Part shown: piece after piece, positions 1 through 5,759 of the stretch
How the letters are laid out: every line of letters begins with the position of its first letter
Numbering within the stretch: position 1 is the first letter of the stretch
Assembly (NCBI GenBank): GCA_938003605.1
Contig: CALKYD010000104.1
Span: 1-7,204 of the forward strand
From: an uncultured Sulfolobales archaeon
GTDB lineage: Archaea; Thermoproteota; Thermoprotei_A; Sulfolobales; Desulfurococcaceae
Reading direction: 5' to 3'
DNA: 7,204 bases
Notes under the pieces: model-generated
Database searches by the model: none
The model's input: only the letters and a program-made list of their open reading frames with translations
What the model was told of the DNA's origin: nothing
Made by a program: the position numbers and the translations under genes

Positions 1-193
1 TACGGATGAGAAAACGTTTGTAAGCAATGCCTCCTTAAGCGATTACTCAATAAGTTACGAGGCCTTAGGATACAGTATTAAAGCAATTCTCTACCCTAAG
101 TATAGAGCGCCTGTAAGCATTGATGTAGAGAGCATTAAGGAATGTATAACAGACTGTGTTAAGTACATAAATGCTAGCTTCGAGAGGCATTGA
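1..193 (+). CDS. C-terminal end of an unrecognised protein (5' end outside window)
   Basis: An open frame enters from the left edge (first full codon at base 2) and ends at TGA 191-193, giving the last 63 residues. The end of the protein reads as soluble: alternating charged and hydrophobic stretches, two cysteines four residues apart (ECITDC) and a tail NASFERH, with no membrane segment. Codon choice (AGC, ATA, AAG, AGG) resembles the other genes here. I do not recognise a family and give no function. Its last 20 bases overlap the 3' end of the minus-strand MATE gene, so the two are convergent. The absence of a start in the visible part and the lack of any stop over 190 bases support a real gene, but with so little sequence a chance open frame is not fully excluded. 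Confidence 0.6.
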   Translation, partial: TDEKTFVSNASLSDYSISYEALGYSIKAILYPKYRAPVSIDVESIKECITDCVKYINASFERH

Positions 194-1559
194 TTACTGG
201 TCTAGCCCATCCACCGTACTTAACCCATATTATTGAAAGTACTCCGCTGACGTAATTGCTTACAGCCATCGCTAGCCACACGCCATAAGACCCCAGCCCC
301 AGCAGTAGGGCCAGGAAGTATCCAAGGCCTACTCTCAGGATCCAGAGCCTCACAACACCTATAGCTGTTGGCACAGCCGTGTGCCCAGATCCTCTGCCGA
401 CTGAGAGAGCTATGAAGAATGATGCGAAGAACGGCAGGCTGAACAAGAAGGTCTCTATGAATGTCGCTGCCTCAGCATATATCAATGGATCGTCTGTAAA
501 TGGATCTATGAATAGCCCCCTGATGGGGTAGATGATTATGGAGCTAGCACTAGTGACTGCCAATATTGTGTACATGGATTTTCCTGCAACCTCCCTAGCC
601 CTATAGCCTTTGCCTGCCCCAAGGTTTTGCCCAACCATTATTGATACAGCGCTTGAAAGCCCCCATAGAGCGGCGTCAGCTACATCCATGACTATGAATC
701 CTATGGAATATGCAGCTGCAGCAGCTTCGCCGAAGACGTTGATCAGCCTTGTCTGCATAGCTAATGCCAGGCTGTTGGACGCCATGAATAGCGTTACTGG
801 CAGCCCTATCTTAATGTTGTTGACCAACCAGTCTAGATCTATTTTCTTAGTGAACCTTAGCTTGATGCCCGGGTAGTTCTTTAATAAGTACACTAGCACT
901 AGTGTGCCAGCCAGCTTGCTCAACACTGTTGCTAGTGCAGCGCCTGCAACCCCCATTGCAGGGAATGGGGGGATTCCAAGTATCATGAATGGATCCAGAG
1001 CTATGTTTACTATTGATGCAACTCCTCCAACAATGCTTGGCCTCACTGTATCCCCCATTGCTTGTAGAACTGTTGTAAAGACTATGTTGAAGTGTGTTAC
1101 CGCCATGTCTACAGCCATTATTCTTGCGTAAATCACTACTCCCTCATATATCAGTTGTGGGGCATTGATTAAGCGGCTGTATATTGCTGGGATGAGAGCT
1201 ACGTATACAGCTGACCCAGCTATTGATGTAACGACGTTTACTGTGAGGAACTTCGATGCTGTTTCACTGGCTTTCCCATAGCTGCCTGCGCCAACGTATT
1301 GAGACATTAACGCTAAGTTAGCTGCAGCAATACCCTGGGCAAACACTAGGAAGAGCATTTGAATAGGCCATACTTGTCTTGGAATAGCTATGTCATATTG
1401 CCTATATACTGAGAGCCAGTATGCATCAGCTATATTGTATGATACGTAGAGTGCTTGGACAGCCATTAGTGGAGCTCCAAGCCTGAGCATAGTCGTGACT
1501 ATGGGTCCATTGATTATCCTATCCCTATACTTCTCAACGACCCCCCTGGATGGCTTCAC
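174..1559 (-). CDS. MATE-family multidrug/cation antiporter
   Basis: This 461-residue membrane protein belongs to the MATE (MatE, NorM/DinF-like) family, which exports drugs and other organic cations or metabolites in exchange for Na+ or H+. About twelve hydrophobic segments are visible in two similar halves. The family's duplicated loop appears twice: SQYVGAGSYGKA at residues 86-97 and VGQNLGAGKGYRA at 309-321. The first half also shows LQAMGDTVRP (165-174), NIALDPFMILG (185-195) and GVAGAALAT (203-211); the second has GRGSGHTAVPT (388-398) and LWILRVGLGY (405-414), all typical of the family. Length is normal (about 450-470). The start is GTG; a TGA lies in frame three codons upstream, and no good SD precedes it, so a short-leader or leaderless message is likely. 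It diverges from the PadR gene across a 33-bp palindrome, which suggests PadR control and a role in exporting toxic compounds. The true substrate cannot be read from sequence. Confidence 0.93.
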   Translation of the reverse strand: MKPSRGVVEKYRDRIINGPIVTTMLRLGAPLMAVQALYVSYNIADAYWLSVYRQYDIAIPRQVWPIQMLFLVFAQGIAAANLALMSQYVGAGSYGKASETASKFLTVNVVTSIAGSAVYVALIPAIYSRLINAPQLIYEGVVIYARIMAVDMAVTHFNIVFTTVLQAMGDTVRPSIVGGVASIVNIALDPFMILGIPPFPAMGVAGAALATVLSKLAGTLVLVYLLKNYPGIKLRFTKKIDLDWLVNNIKIGLPVTLFMASNSLALAMQTRLINVFGEAAAAAYSIGFIVMDVADAALWGLSSAVSIMVGQNLGAGKGYRAREVAGKSMYTILAVTSASSIIIYPIRGLFIDPFTDDPLIYAEAATFIETFLFSLPFFASFFIALSVGRGSGHTAVPTAIGVVRLWILRVGLGYFLALLLGLGSYGVWLAMAVSNYVSGVLSIIWVKYGGWARPVINASRS

Positions 1560-1588
1560 CTTAAGTCACTGCTATAGAGTTGTATTTC

Positions 1589-1621
1589 AAAGAAATATAT
1601 TCCTCGAGAATATATTTCTTT
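1589..1621. promoter_or_regulatory. Perfect 33-bp palindrome: probable PadR operator overlapping divergent promoters
   Basis: Two 14-base arms, AAAGAAATATATTC (1589-1602) and its exact reverse complement (1608-1621), flank a 5-base spacer CTCGA. Each arm carries an ATATAT core preceded by purines, the layout of an archaeal BRE plus TATA box, and it can be read on either strand. Taking the usual distance of about 26 bp, the left arm would start PadR transcripts near 1622-1624, just ahead of its SD; for the MATE gene the right arm would start transcripts near 1586 and the left arm near 1572. A dimer bound here would cover the TATA elements of both genes. PadR proteins are known to bind dyads of this kind in their own promoters; that this PadR binds this site is inference. 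Confidence 0.75.
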
Positions 1622-1623
1622 AC

Positions 1624-1628
1624 AGGTG
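1624..1628 (+). promoter_or_regulatory. Shine-Dalgarno site of the PadR gene
   Basis: AGGTG lies 5 bases before ATG 1634 and matches the anti-SD of archaeal 16S rRNA (which pairs with GGAGGTGATC). It fixes the PadR start at 1634. An in-frame TTG at 1580 would put coding sequence across the palindrome and add 18 residues not found in PadR proteins. Confidence 0.7.
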
Positions 1629-1633
1629 CTCTA

Positions 1634-2044
1634 ATGCCTAGGAGGAGCTCAGTAATTAAGTACCTAGCCCTTGCATCACTTGTCTCTAGAGGGGAGCTGC
1701 ATGGATATGCACTGTACAAGGAGATACTCTACCATGTTGAACCCGTTTGGAGGCCTTCAATAGGCACTTTCTATAGAGTCCTAGGCGAAATGGTTAAATC
1801 GGGACTTATTGAGAGAAGGGCTAGAGGTGGAAGGACTACTTACGCAATAACTAGTTCTGGGCTAGAGGCATTAGTCAATGAAACTCTTCCGCACACAGCT
1901 AAAATGGCTTCAATACTTACGCAAATGCTTAAAGCATACAGTAAGCTCCCCAATAGGGGCGGAATACTCTCAAACCCCGCAATTAAGGATAGGCTTGGAA
2001 TGCTTAAGGAGGCGTTAATAGGCTTAGAGGAGGAGTTGAAGTAA
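1634..2044 (+). CDS. PadR-family winged-helix transcriptional regulator
   Basis: A 136-residue cytoplasmic DNA-binding protein of the PadR family, counted from ATG 1634. The winged-helix domain fills residues 8-76: HGYALYKEI at 23-31, PSIGTFYRVLGEM at 41-53 (recognition helix; family form is PSxGTLYRxL), GLIERR at 57-62, a basic wing RARGGRTTYAIT at 62-73, then SSGLEALV. The rest is a long helical tail (about 85-136), which in this family forms the dimer. Known PadR proteins repress detoxification or efflux genes and let go on binding phenolic or drug-like ligands. It stops one base before the aldo/keto reductase start, so the two are surely co-transcribed, and it diverges from a MATE pump across a perfect dyad. 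Autorepression plus control of both neighbours is the simplest reading. Ligand unknown. No metal- or redox-sensing cysteines are present: the protein has no cysteine at all. Confidence 0.93.
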   Translation: MPRRSSVIKYLALASLVSRGELHGYALYKEILYHVEPVWRPSIGTFYRVLGEMVKSGLIERRARGGRTTYAITSSGLEALVNETLPHTAKMASILTQMLKAYSKLPNRGGILSNPAIKDRLGMLKEALIGLEEELK

Positions 2045-2869
2045 GTGAGCATCCTAGAGATAGACTATAGTGATAGAAAGGAAATTGGTAGAACTGGCGA
2101 ACGCGTTTCAGCAATAGGGCTTGGGACTTGGGCAATAAGGGACTACGGAAAGTGCCTTGAGGCATACTTGTATGCTATAGAGAGCGGGGTGGACAACATT
2201 GATACAGCTGAAATGTACCATAGTGGCAGAGCCGAGGAATTCGTCGGTGAGCTAGTCAAGAGAGTTGGGAAGCAAAGGGTTTTCATAACTACAAAGATCC
2301 TGCCTGAAAGGCTCGTCAGCCGGGAGGAAGTGTTGAAAGCAGCTAGGTCCTCTGTTAAAAGGCTTGGAGTAAGCACTGTAGACTTAATGCTCATACACTG
2401 GCCGAACAAATCCATTAGTATAAGCCGGCAGGTCAGGAACTTTGAGTCAGTGTACTTAGAGGGGCTAGCTAGATACATTGGCGTAAGCAACTTCAGCTTA
2501 AAAGAGCTTGAGGAAGCTGTTACAGCAGTGAGAAAAGCCGATATAGTTGTAAACCAAGTGCATTACAGCATCGTTCACAGAGATGTTGAGAGGGACTTGC
2601 TGCCCTACGCTGTACTCAAGGGGATCACTATACAGGCGTATACGCCAATAGAGAGAGGGGCTGTAAAGGATTTAGAGCTGTTGAAGCAGCTCAGCTTCAA
2701 GTACAGTAAGACGCCTATACAAATAGCGCTAAACTACTTGATTTCAAGGCCTAGAGTCATAGCTATTCCTAAGGCTGAGTCGAAGAAGCATTTAGAGGAG
2801 TTGCTGGGCTCTATGGGGTGGAGGCTTAGTTTAAGTGACTTAATGCTTCTATCTAAAGCTGCTTTTTAA
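2045..2869 (+). CDS. Aldo/keto reductase family oxidoreductase
   Basis: A 274-residue soluble NAD(P)H-dependent oxidoreductase of the aldo/keto reductase superfamily, a single TIM barrel that reduces aldehydes or ketones to alcohols. Family marks in order: RVSAIGLGTW (20-29); NIDTAEMY (51-58) with catalytic Asp53 and Tyr58; TTKI with catalytic Lys84; LMLIHWP with catalytic His118; YIGVSNFS and NQVHYS in the middle; and IPKAESKKHLEE near the C-terminus, where the cofactor phosphate is bound. The whole tetrad is present, so the enzyme should be active. Length is at the short end of the normal range. The start is GTG 2045, directly after the PadR stop (TAA 2042-2044), with purine-rich SD sequence GGAGG at 2029-2033 inside the end of padR, so translation is probably coupled. 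Being in the PadR operon beside an efflux pump, it probably detoxifies a reactive carbonyl compound; the substrate is inference only. Confidence 0.94.
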   Translation: MSILEIDYSDRKEIGRTGERVSAIGLGTWAIRDYGKCLEAYLYAIESGVDNIDTAEMYHSGRAEEFVGELVKRVGKQRVFITTKILPERLVSREEVLKAARSSVKRLGVSTVDLMLIHWPNKSISISRQVRNFESVYLEGLARYIGVSNFSLKELEEAVTAVRKADIVVNQVHYSIVHRDVERDLLPYAVLKGITIQAYTPIERGAVKDLELLKQLSFKYSKTPIQIALNYLISRPRVIAIPKAESKKHLEELLGSMGWRLSLSDLMLLSKAAF

Positions 2870-2877
2870 ATATCTTA
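2863..2877 (+). terminator. T-rich end of the PadR-reductase operon
   Basis: TTTTT at 2863-2867 runs into the stop codon and is followed by AAATATCTT. Archaeal RNA polymerase often terminates at U-runs without a hairpin, and the next gene points the other way. The run is short, so this is a weak call. Confidence 0.3.
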
Positions 2878-2921
2878 AGCTGTATGGATGAAAGCTCTTT
2901 GAAGCTGAAAAGCCCGTTTCC

Positions 2922-3797
2922 TCAACTACTTTCCCCGCTTAATACTACTAAGCATATTGAAGCCACTATCATAGTCATTAGTATGGCGCTGGCCATAGAT
3001 ACTTCCTGGCCTAACAATATGTATGCTAGAATGCTTGAGCCAACGGGCTCTGTTAAAGCTATTGATGTAGCTACGCTGCTCTTCAAGTACTTAAGCAAGT
3101 AATTGATTACTGTATGGCCCCCCATCATTGGGGCCAGCGACATTAGAGTGAAGAAAGCGTATGAGTGGAAGCTATAGCTAAACAAGTTCCTCCCAATAAT
3201 TAAGGCGTATGAGAGGGCTATCAATGAAGCAAACCCATATGTGGGGACAGTGTATTCCAGCACGCTTAAGCCCCTTCTACGCACTACTCTCCCTATGCCG
3301 AAGTAAGCTGATGCAGCTATAGATGCCAGTAGGCTGTAGGCCATGCCTCTTAAGTCCAGTGCTTCAAAGACTCCTTGTGTTAATAGGAGTAGGAGGAGTG
3401 AGAAGCCGCATATTATTCCAGCTACTTGTCTCTTACTCGGAGCCTCTCCTAGGGAGGCATCAAGCAGAATTAACTGCATTGGGTATGTGACTACTATAGT
3501 AGTGCTGTATGACACTGGTATGTAGAATAGGCTCTCCATCCATAGAGCGAAGTGTGCGAAGAGGGCGAAGCCAGATAGTGCTGATGCTTTAAGCAACCAC
3601 TTGTTGCACGCAATGCGCTTAAATAATTCACTGCCTCGAGTGCTCGCGTATGATGCGAGGAGAAGGCTTGTTATAAATAGCCTCCAGAAGACGCAGCCTA
3701 AAGCATCAGCTTTTGATAGGAGGACGAGTATTGAAGCCGACGAGATGCTTATGGCAGCAATCAACGACAATGCTGCAATTACTAGAACTTGCTTCAA
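2922..3797 (-). CDS. EamA/DMT-superfamily permease
   Basis: A 291-residue integral membrane protein of the drug/metabolite transporter superfamily, EamA type, with about ten hydrophobic segments in two five-helix halves. The first half carries FWRLFITSLLLA (37-48) and the YIPVSYSTTIVVTYP stretch (92-106); the second carries the characteristic end: GHTVINYLLKYLKSS (227-241), then ALTEPVGSSILAYILLGQ (247-264). These are the usual marks of EamA repeats. Members move amino acids, nucleotide-sugars, amines or other metabolites; the substrate is not predictable here. Start choice: TTG 3797 is preceded by GAGATGA (one mismatch to the SD) with a 4-base gap; an in-frame TGA lies four codons upstream, and the nearby ATG at 3805 is out of frame and closes after three codons. 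It converges with the reductase gene (52-base gap) and diverges from carbamate kinase. Confidence 0.9.
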   Translation of the reverse strand: MKQVLVIAALSLIAAISISSASILVLLSKADALGCVFWRLFITSLLLASYASTRGSELFKRIACNKWLLKASALSGFALFAHFALWMESLFYIPVSYSTTIVVTYPMQLILLDASLGEAPSKRQVAGIICGFSLLLLLLTQGVFEALDLRGMAYSLLASIAASAYFGIGRVVRRRGLSVLEYTVPTYGFASLIALSYALIIGRNLFSYSFHSYAFFTLMSLAPMMGGHTVINYLLKYLKSSVATSIALTEPVGSSILAYILLGQEVSMASAILMTMIVASICLVVLSGESS

Positions 3798-3801
3798 GCT
3801 C

Positions 3802-3808
3802 TCATCTC
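3802..3808 (-). promoter_or_regulatory. Shine-Dalgarno-like site of the EamA permease
   Basis: GAGATGA on the minus strand differs at one base from GAGGTGA and ends 4 bases before TTG 3797. It supports this TTG as start, since no other start codon in frame lies between the upstream stop and residue 1. Confidence 0.5.
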
Positions 3809-3812
3809 AGCC

Positions 3813-3831
3813 CTGCTCCCTATAGGAGCAG
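3813..3831. repeat. 19-bp inverted repeat between EamA permease and carbamate kinase genes
   Basis: CTGCTCC (3813-3819) and GGAGCAG (3825-3831) form a perfect 7-bp stem around CTATA. On the minus strand it lies about 15-35 bases before the permease start. If the weak TTTAA at 3839-3843 is the permease TATA element, transcription would begin near 3816, which puts the dyad between TATA and start site, a classic repressor position. If transcription begins further upstream it would be a leader hairpin close to the SD. No regulator gene adjoins it, so function is open. Confidence 0.45.
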
Positions 3832-3868
3832 CTCAACGTTAAATTGCTAACTCCCCTGGATATAGTGC

Positions 3869-3874
3869 TTTAAA
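3869..3874 (+). promoter_or_regulatory. Probable TATA box of carbamate kinase
   Basis: TTTAAA is centred 22.5 bases before ATG 3894. With the usual TATA-to-start distance of about 26, transcripts would begin near 3897, at or just after that ATG. This fits either a leaderless message from 3894 or, better, a short leader before the TTG start at 3927. The box is itself a palindrome, so it could also serve the divergent permease. Confidence 0.5.
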
Positions 3875-3893
3875 GTAGTGAACTCCATAGATA

Positions 3894-4898
3894 ATGCGTC
3901 TACTCAGGCTTGAACGGGGTGTTTTATTGAATAGGGATGAGAGGCTGATAGTAGTAGCTTTTGGGGGAAACGCCTTTCAATCGAAGGACGATAAAGGTAC
4001 TCCACAGGAGTACTGGAGGAATGCTGAAAGAGCCTCCAAGTTGATCGTGGAGTTGGTCAGCGAAGGACATAAAGTAGTGATCACTCATGGGAATGGACCT
4101 CAAGTAGGGATAATAGCTGAATGGATGTTCGCCGGCTTAAAGTTGAAGAAGCTGCCTCCAATGACTCTAGACATAGCTGGAGCAATGACTCAGGGGTGGC
4201 TTGGCTACTTATTGCAGCAAGCCATTTACAATAGTCTACTAGAAGCGAACTTGCTGGATAGTAAAGTGAAGGGGGTTGTAACAGTAGTTACTCAAGTCAT
4301 CGTCCGCGGAGACGACCCAGCCTTCGAGAACCCGGCTAAGCACATTGGTCCATGGTATGAGGAGAGTGAAGCAGAGAAACTAATGAGTGAATACGGGTGG
4401 GTAATGAAGCCCGACCCTAGGGGAGGCTTTAGGAGGGTAGTTCCATCACCAGACCCAGTAAGTCACGTTGAGATAAGTGCAATAAGGAAGTTAGTTGATG
4501 AAGGCTTCATAGTGATTGCTAGTGGTGGAGGGGGGGTACCCGTAGTTGAAGTAAGCAATAGGTTATTTGGAGTGGAGGCAGTAATAGATAAAGACTTAGC
4601 TGGAGAAAGGCTTGCTTCAGCTCTTAGAGCATCGATATTCATGATTTTAACGGATGTGGACAGAGTCTACTTAAACTACGGCAAGGCAGATCAAATTCCT
4701 CTCAGCACTATTACTGTTAGTGAAGCAGAGAAGTACTTGATGGAGGGACACTTTCCTGAAGGCAGTATGGGTCCAAAAGTGCGGGCCTGCATAAGGTTCA
4801 TCAGGAGTGGAGGTAAAGTAGCTATAATAGGGCACCTCTACAGAGGTATTGAAGCCTTAAGAGGGGAGAGTGGGACAAGAATTGTGCCAGAGCCCTGA
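3894..4898 (+). CDS. arcC: Carbamate kinase
   Basis: Carbamate kinase interconverts ATP + carbamate and ADP + carbamoyl phosphate, in the cytoplasm; it belongs to the amino acid kinase fold family. All family blocks are here (numbered from ATG 3894): GGNAFQS (24-30), HGNGPQVG (65-72), DIAGAMTQGWLGY (93-105), KHIGPWY (149-155), RRVVPSPDP (180-188), ASGGGGVPV (209-217), VIDKDLAGERLA (230-241), LTDVDRVYLNYGK (252-264), GHFPEGSMGPKV (285-296) and ESGTRIVP at the end. The 334-residue frame is about 20 longer than usual (310-315). A TTG at 3927, with GGGGTG 5 bases before it, gives 323 residues beginning MNRDERLIVVAFGGNA, closer to the family N-terminus; the start is therefore undecided, and I lean to 3927. 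No arginine deiminase or carbamoyltransferase gene adjoins it, so it may make ATP from carbamoyl phosphate, or make carbamoyl phosphate from free ammonia, as discussed for hyperthermophilic archaea. Confidence 0.97.
   Translation: MRLLRLERGVLLNRDERLIVVAFGGNAFQSKDDKGTPQEYWRNAERASKLIVELVSEGHKVVITHGNGPQVGIIAEWMFAGLKLKKLPPMTLDIAGAMTQGWLGYLLQQAIYNSLLEANLLDSKVKGVVTVVTQVIVRGDDPAFENPAKHIGPWYEESEAEKLMSEYGWVMKPDPRGGFRRVVPSPDPVSHVEISAIRKLVDEGFIVIASGGGGVPVVEVSNRLFGVEAVIDKDLAGERLASALRASIFMILTDVDRVYLNYGKADQIPLSTITVSEAEKYLMEGHFPEGSMGPKVRACIRFIRSGGKVAIIGHLYRGIEALRGESGTRIVPEP
3916..3921 (+). promoter_or_regulatory. SD-like site supporting a shorter carbamate kinase
   Basis: GGGGTG contains the GGTG core of the SD and sits 5 bases before TTG 3927, the same spacing seen before the PadR and amidotransferase starts in this window. 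It argues for translation from 3927 instead of ATG 3894. Confidence 0.45.
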
Positions 4899-4946
4899 GT
4901 ATTGAGATTCACTAAACATTATTGCTACTTAAGTGCTGTGGAGAAG

Positions 4947-5759
4947 CTAGTAGAGGTAGCTTAAGCCGGGGTATAGCTTAATGACTCTATTTGACGCATC
5001 CTCTATGTAGTGGCTGGAGTACTCGCGCTCAAGCAGTTCTTTAACAGTTGAAGAAACTATGGAGTTAAAGGAGTCTCCTCTAATCAAGTAAGTCCTATAG
5101 TAATCAGGGTACTTCACTGGGGTCTTCTTGTATAGCGTTGATGAGTACAGGTGTATGCGTAAGCTTCTATCGGCATACTCCTTCTCCAGAACTAGCATCC
5201 CAGTTATTAACGCTGTTAAAGTGTATTTTTCAAACAGCTCGTTATAGGAATCTAATACGCATTCATCAATATTCTTTGCACACTCACTTAGATTACCCGC
5301 TATGTACTTACTCATTAACTCACTATCAGTATGCTTAGTGGAATCAGCTGCTCCAAGCTTTTCAGCCAGCTTATCGCTGTCAAGGGAGCCGTTGTGGATG
5401 AACCACAGTAATCCATTCTTAGTTTCAGAAACGTATGGATGTGAGTACAGCAATCCAATTAAGCTTTTTCTCGAAGACCTCCTCGCATGAACCATGATCC
5501 ATGCTTCACTAGATCTATTGAGTAACTTAACGAGCTCCCCTAAGAGTACTTTAGAGCTGGGTTCATAGATTGGTTCTTCGCTCCTAAAGTGTGTGTATGA
5601 AAGCTTGCCACGGCTGTCTCTAATTAATGCAACGTACCCCCATCCATCCCGCTGTCTTAAAAGCTTGCTTGCATTAATTAGTGCTTTAAGTAACTCAGCT
5701 ACGTCTTTCACTGAGTCCCTAGAGCACTCCTTAACGTGGGCTATTAGTACTCTACACAC
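4947..5759 (-). CDS. Stand-alone class II glutamine amidotransferase (YafJ/GATase_6-like)
   Basis: A 270-residue Ntn-hydrolase-fold protein of the class II glutamine amidotransferase group without any attached synthase domain. From GTG 5759 it begins M-C-R-V-L-I-A, so Cys2 becomes the N-terminal nucleophile after Met removal, as in GlmS, PurF and YafJ. Other glutaminase marks: DGWGY (38-42), VHARRSS (90-96, whose Arg holds the glutamine carboxylate), HPY (107-109), IHNGSL (121-126, oxyanion site) and TDSELM (144-149). The start 5759 is preferred over GTG 5768, which would bury the cysteine at position 5; AGGTGA ends 5 bases before it. The gene starts inside the end of the PPC gene (8-base overlap), so expression should be coupled. 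Predicted: hydrolyses glutamine or a gamma-glutamyl compound; the acceptor, if any, is unknown. The part after about residue 180 matches the family only loosely by eye. Confidence 0.85.
   Translation of the reverse strand: MCRVLIAHVKECSRDSVKDVAELLKALINASKLLRQRDGWGYVALIRDSRGKLSYTHFRSEEPIYEPSSKVLLGELVKLLNRSSEAWIMVHARRSSRKSLIGLLYSHPYVSETKNGLLWFIHNGSLDSDKLAEKLGAADSTKHTDSELMSKYIAGNLSECAKNIDECVLDSYNELFEKYTLTALITGMLVLEKEYADRSLRIHLYSSTLYKKTPVKYPDYYRTYLIRGDSFNSIVSSTVKELLEREYSSHYIEDASNRVIKLYPGLSYLY

Noticed and set aside
890..905. 16-bp perfect inverted repeat ACACTAG-CA-CTAGTGT
   Set aside because: Lies within a membrane helix of the MATE gene encoded by repeated Val/Leu codons; small coding palindromes of this size are expected.
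1580..1633. Upstream TTG start that would lengthen the PadR protein by 18 residues
   Set aside because: It would make the whole palindrome coding, has no SD, and adds residues outside the PadR family; ATG 1634 has a well-placed AGGTG.
2143..2490. 115-codon open frame on the minus strand
   Set aside because: Antisense to the aldo/keto reductase, which carries the complete catalytic tetrad; no independent support.
2884..3102. 72-codon plus-strand open frame after the reductase gene
   Set aside because: Most of it is antisense to the EamA permease end; no SD or promoter and no family resemblance.
4924..4966. Possible hairpin terminator between carbamate kinase and the amidotransferase (repeated GCTA/TAGC and CTTAAG elements)
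   Set aside because: The elements pair only imperfectly and no U-run follows in either direction.
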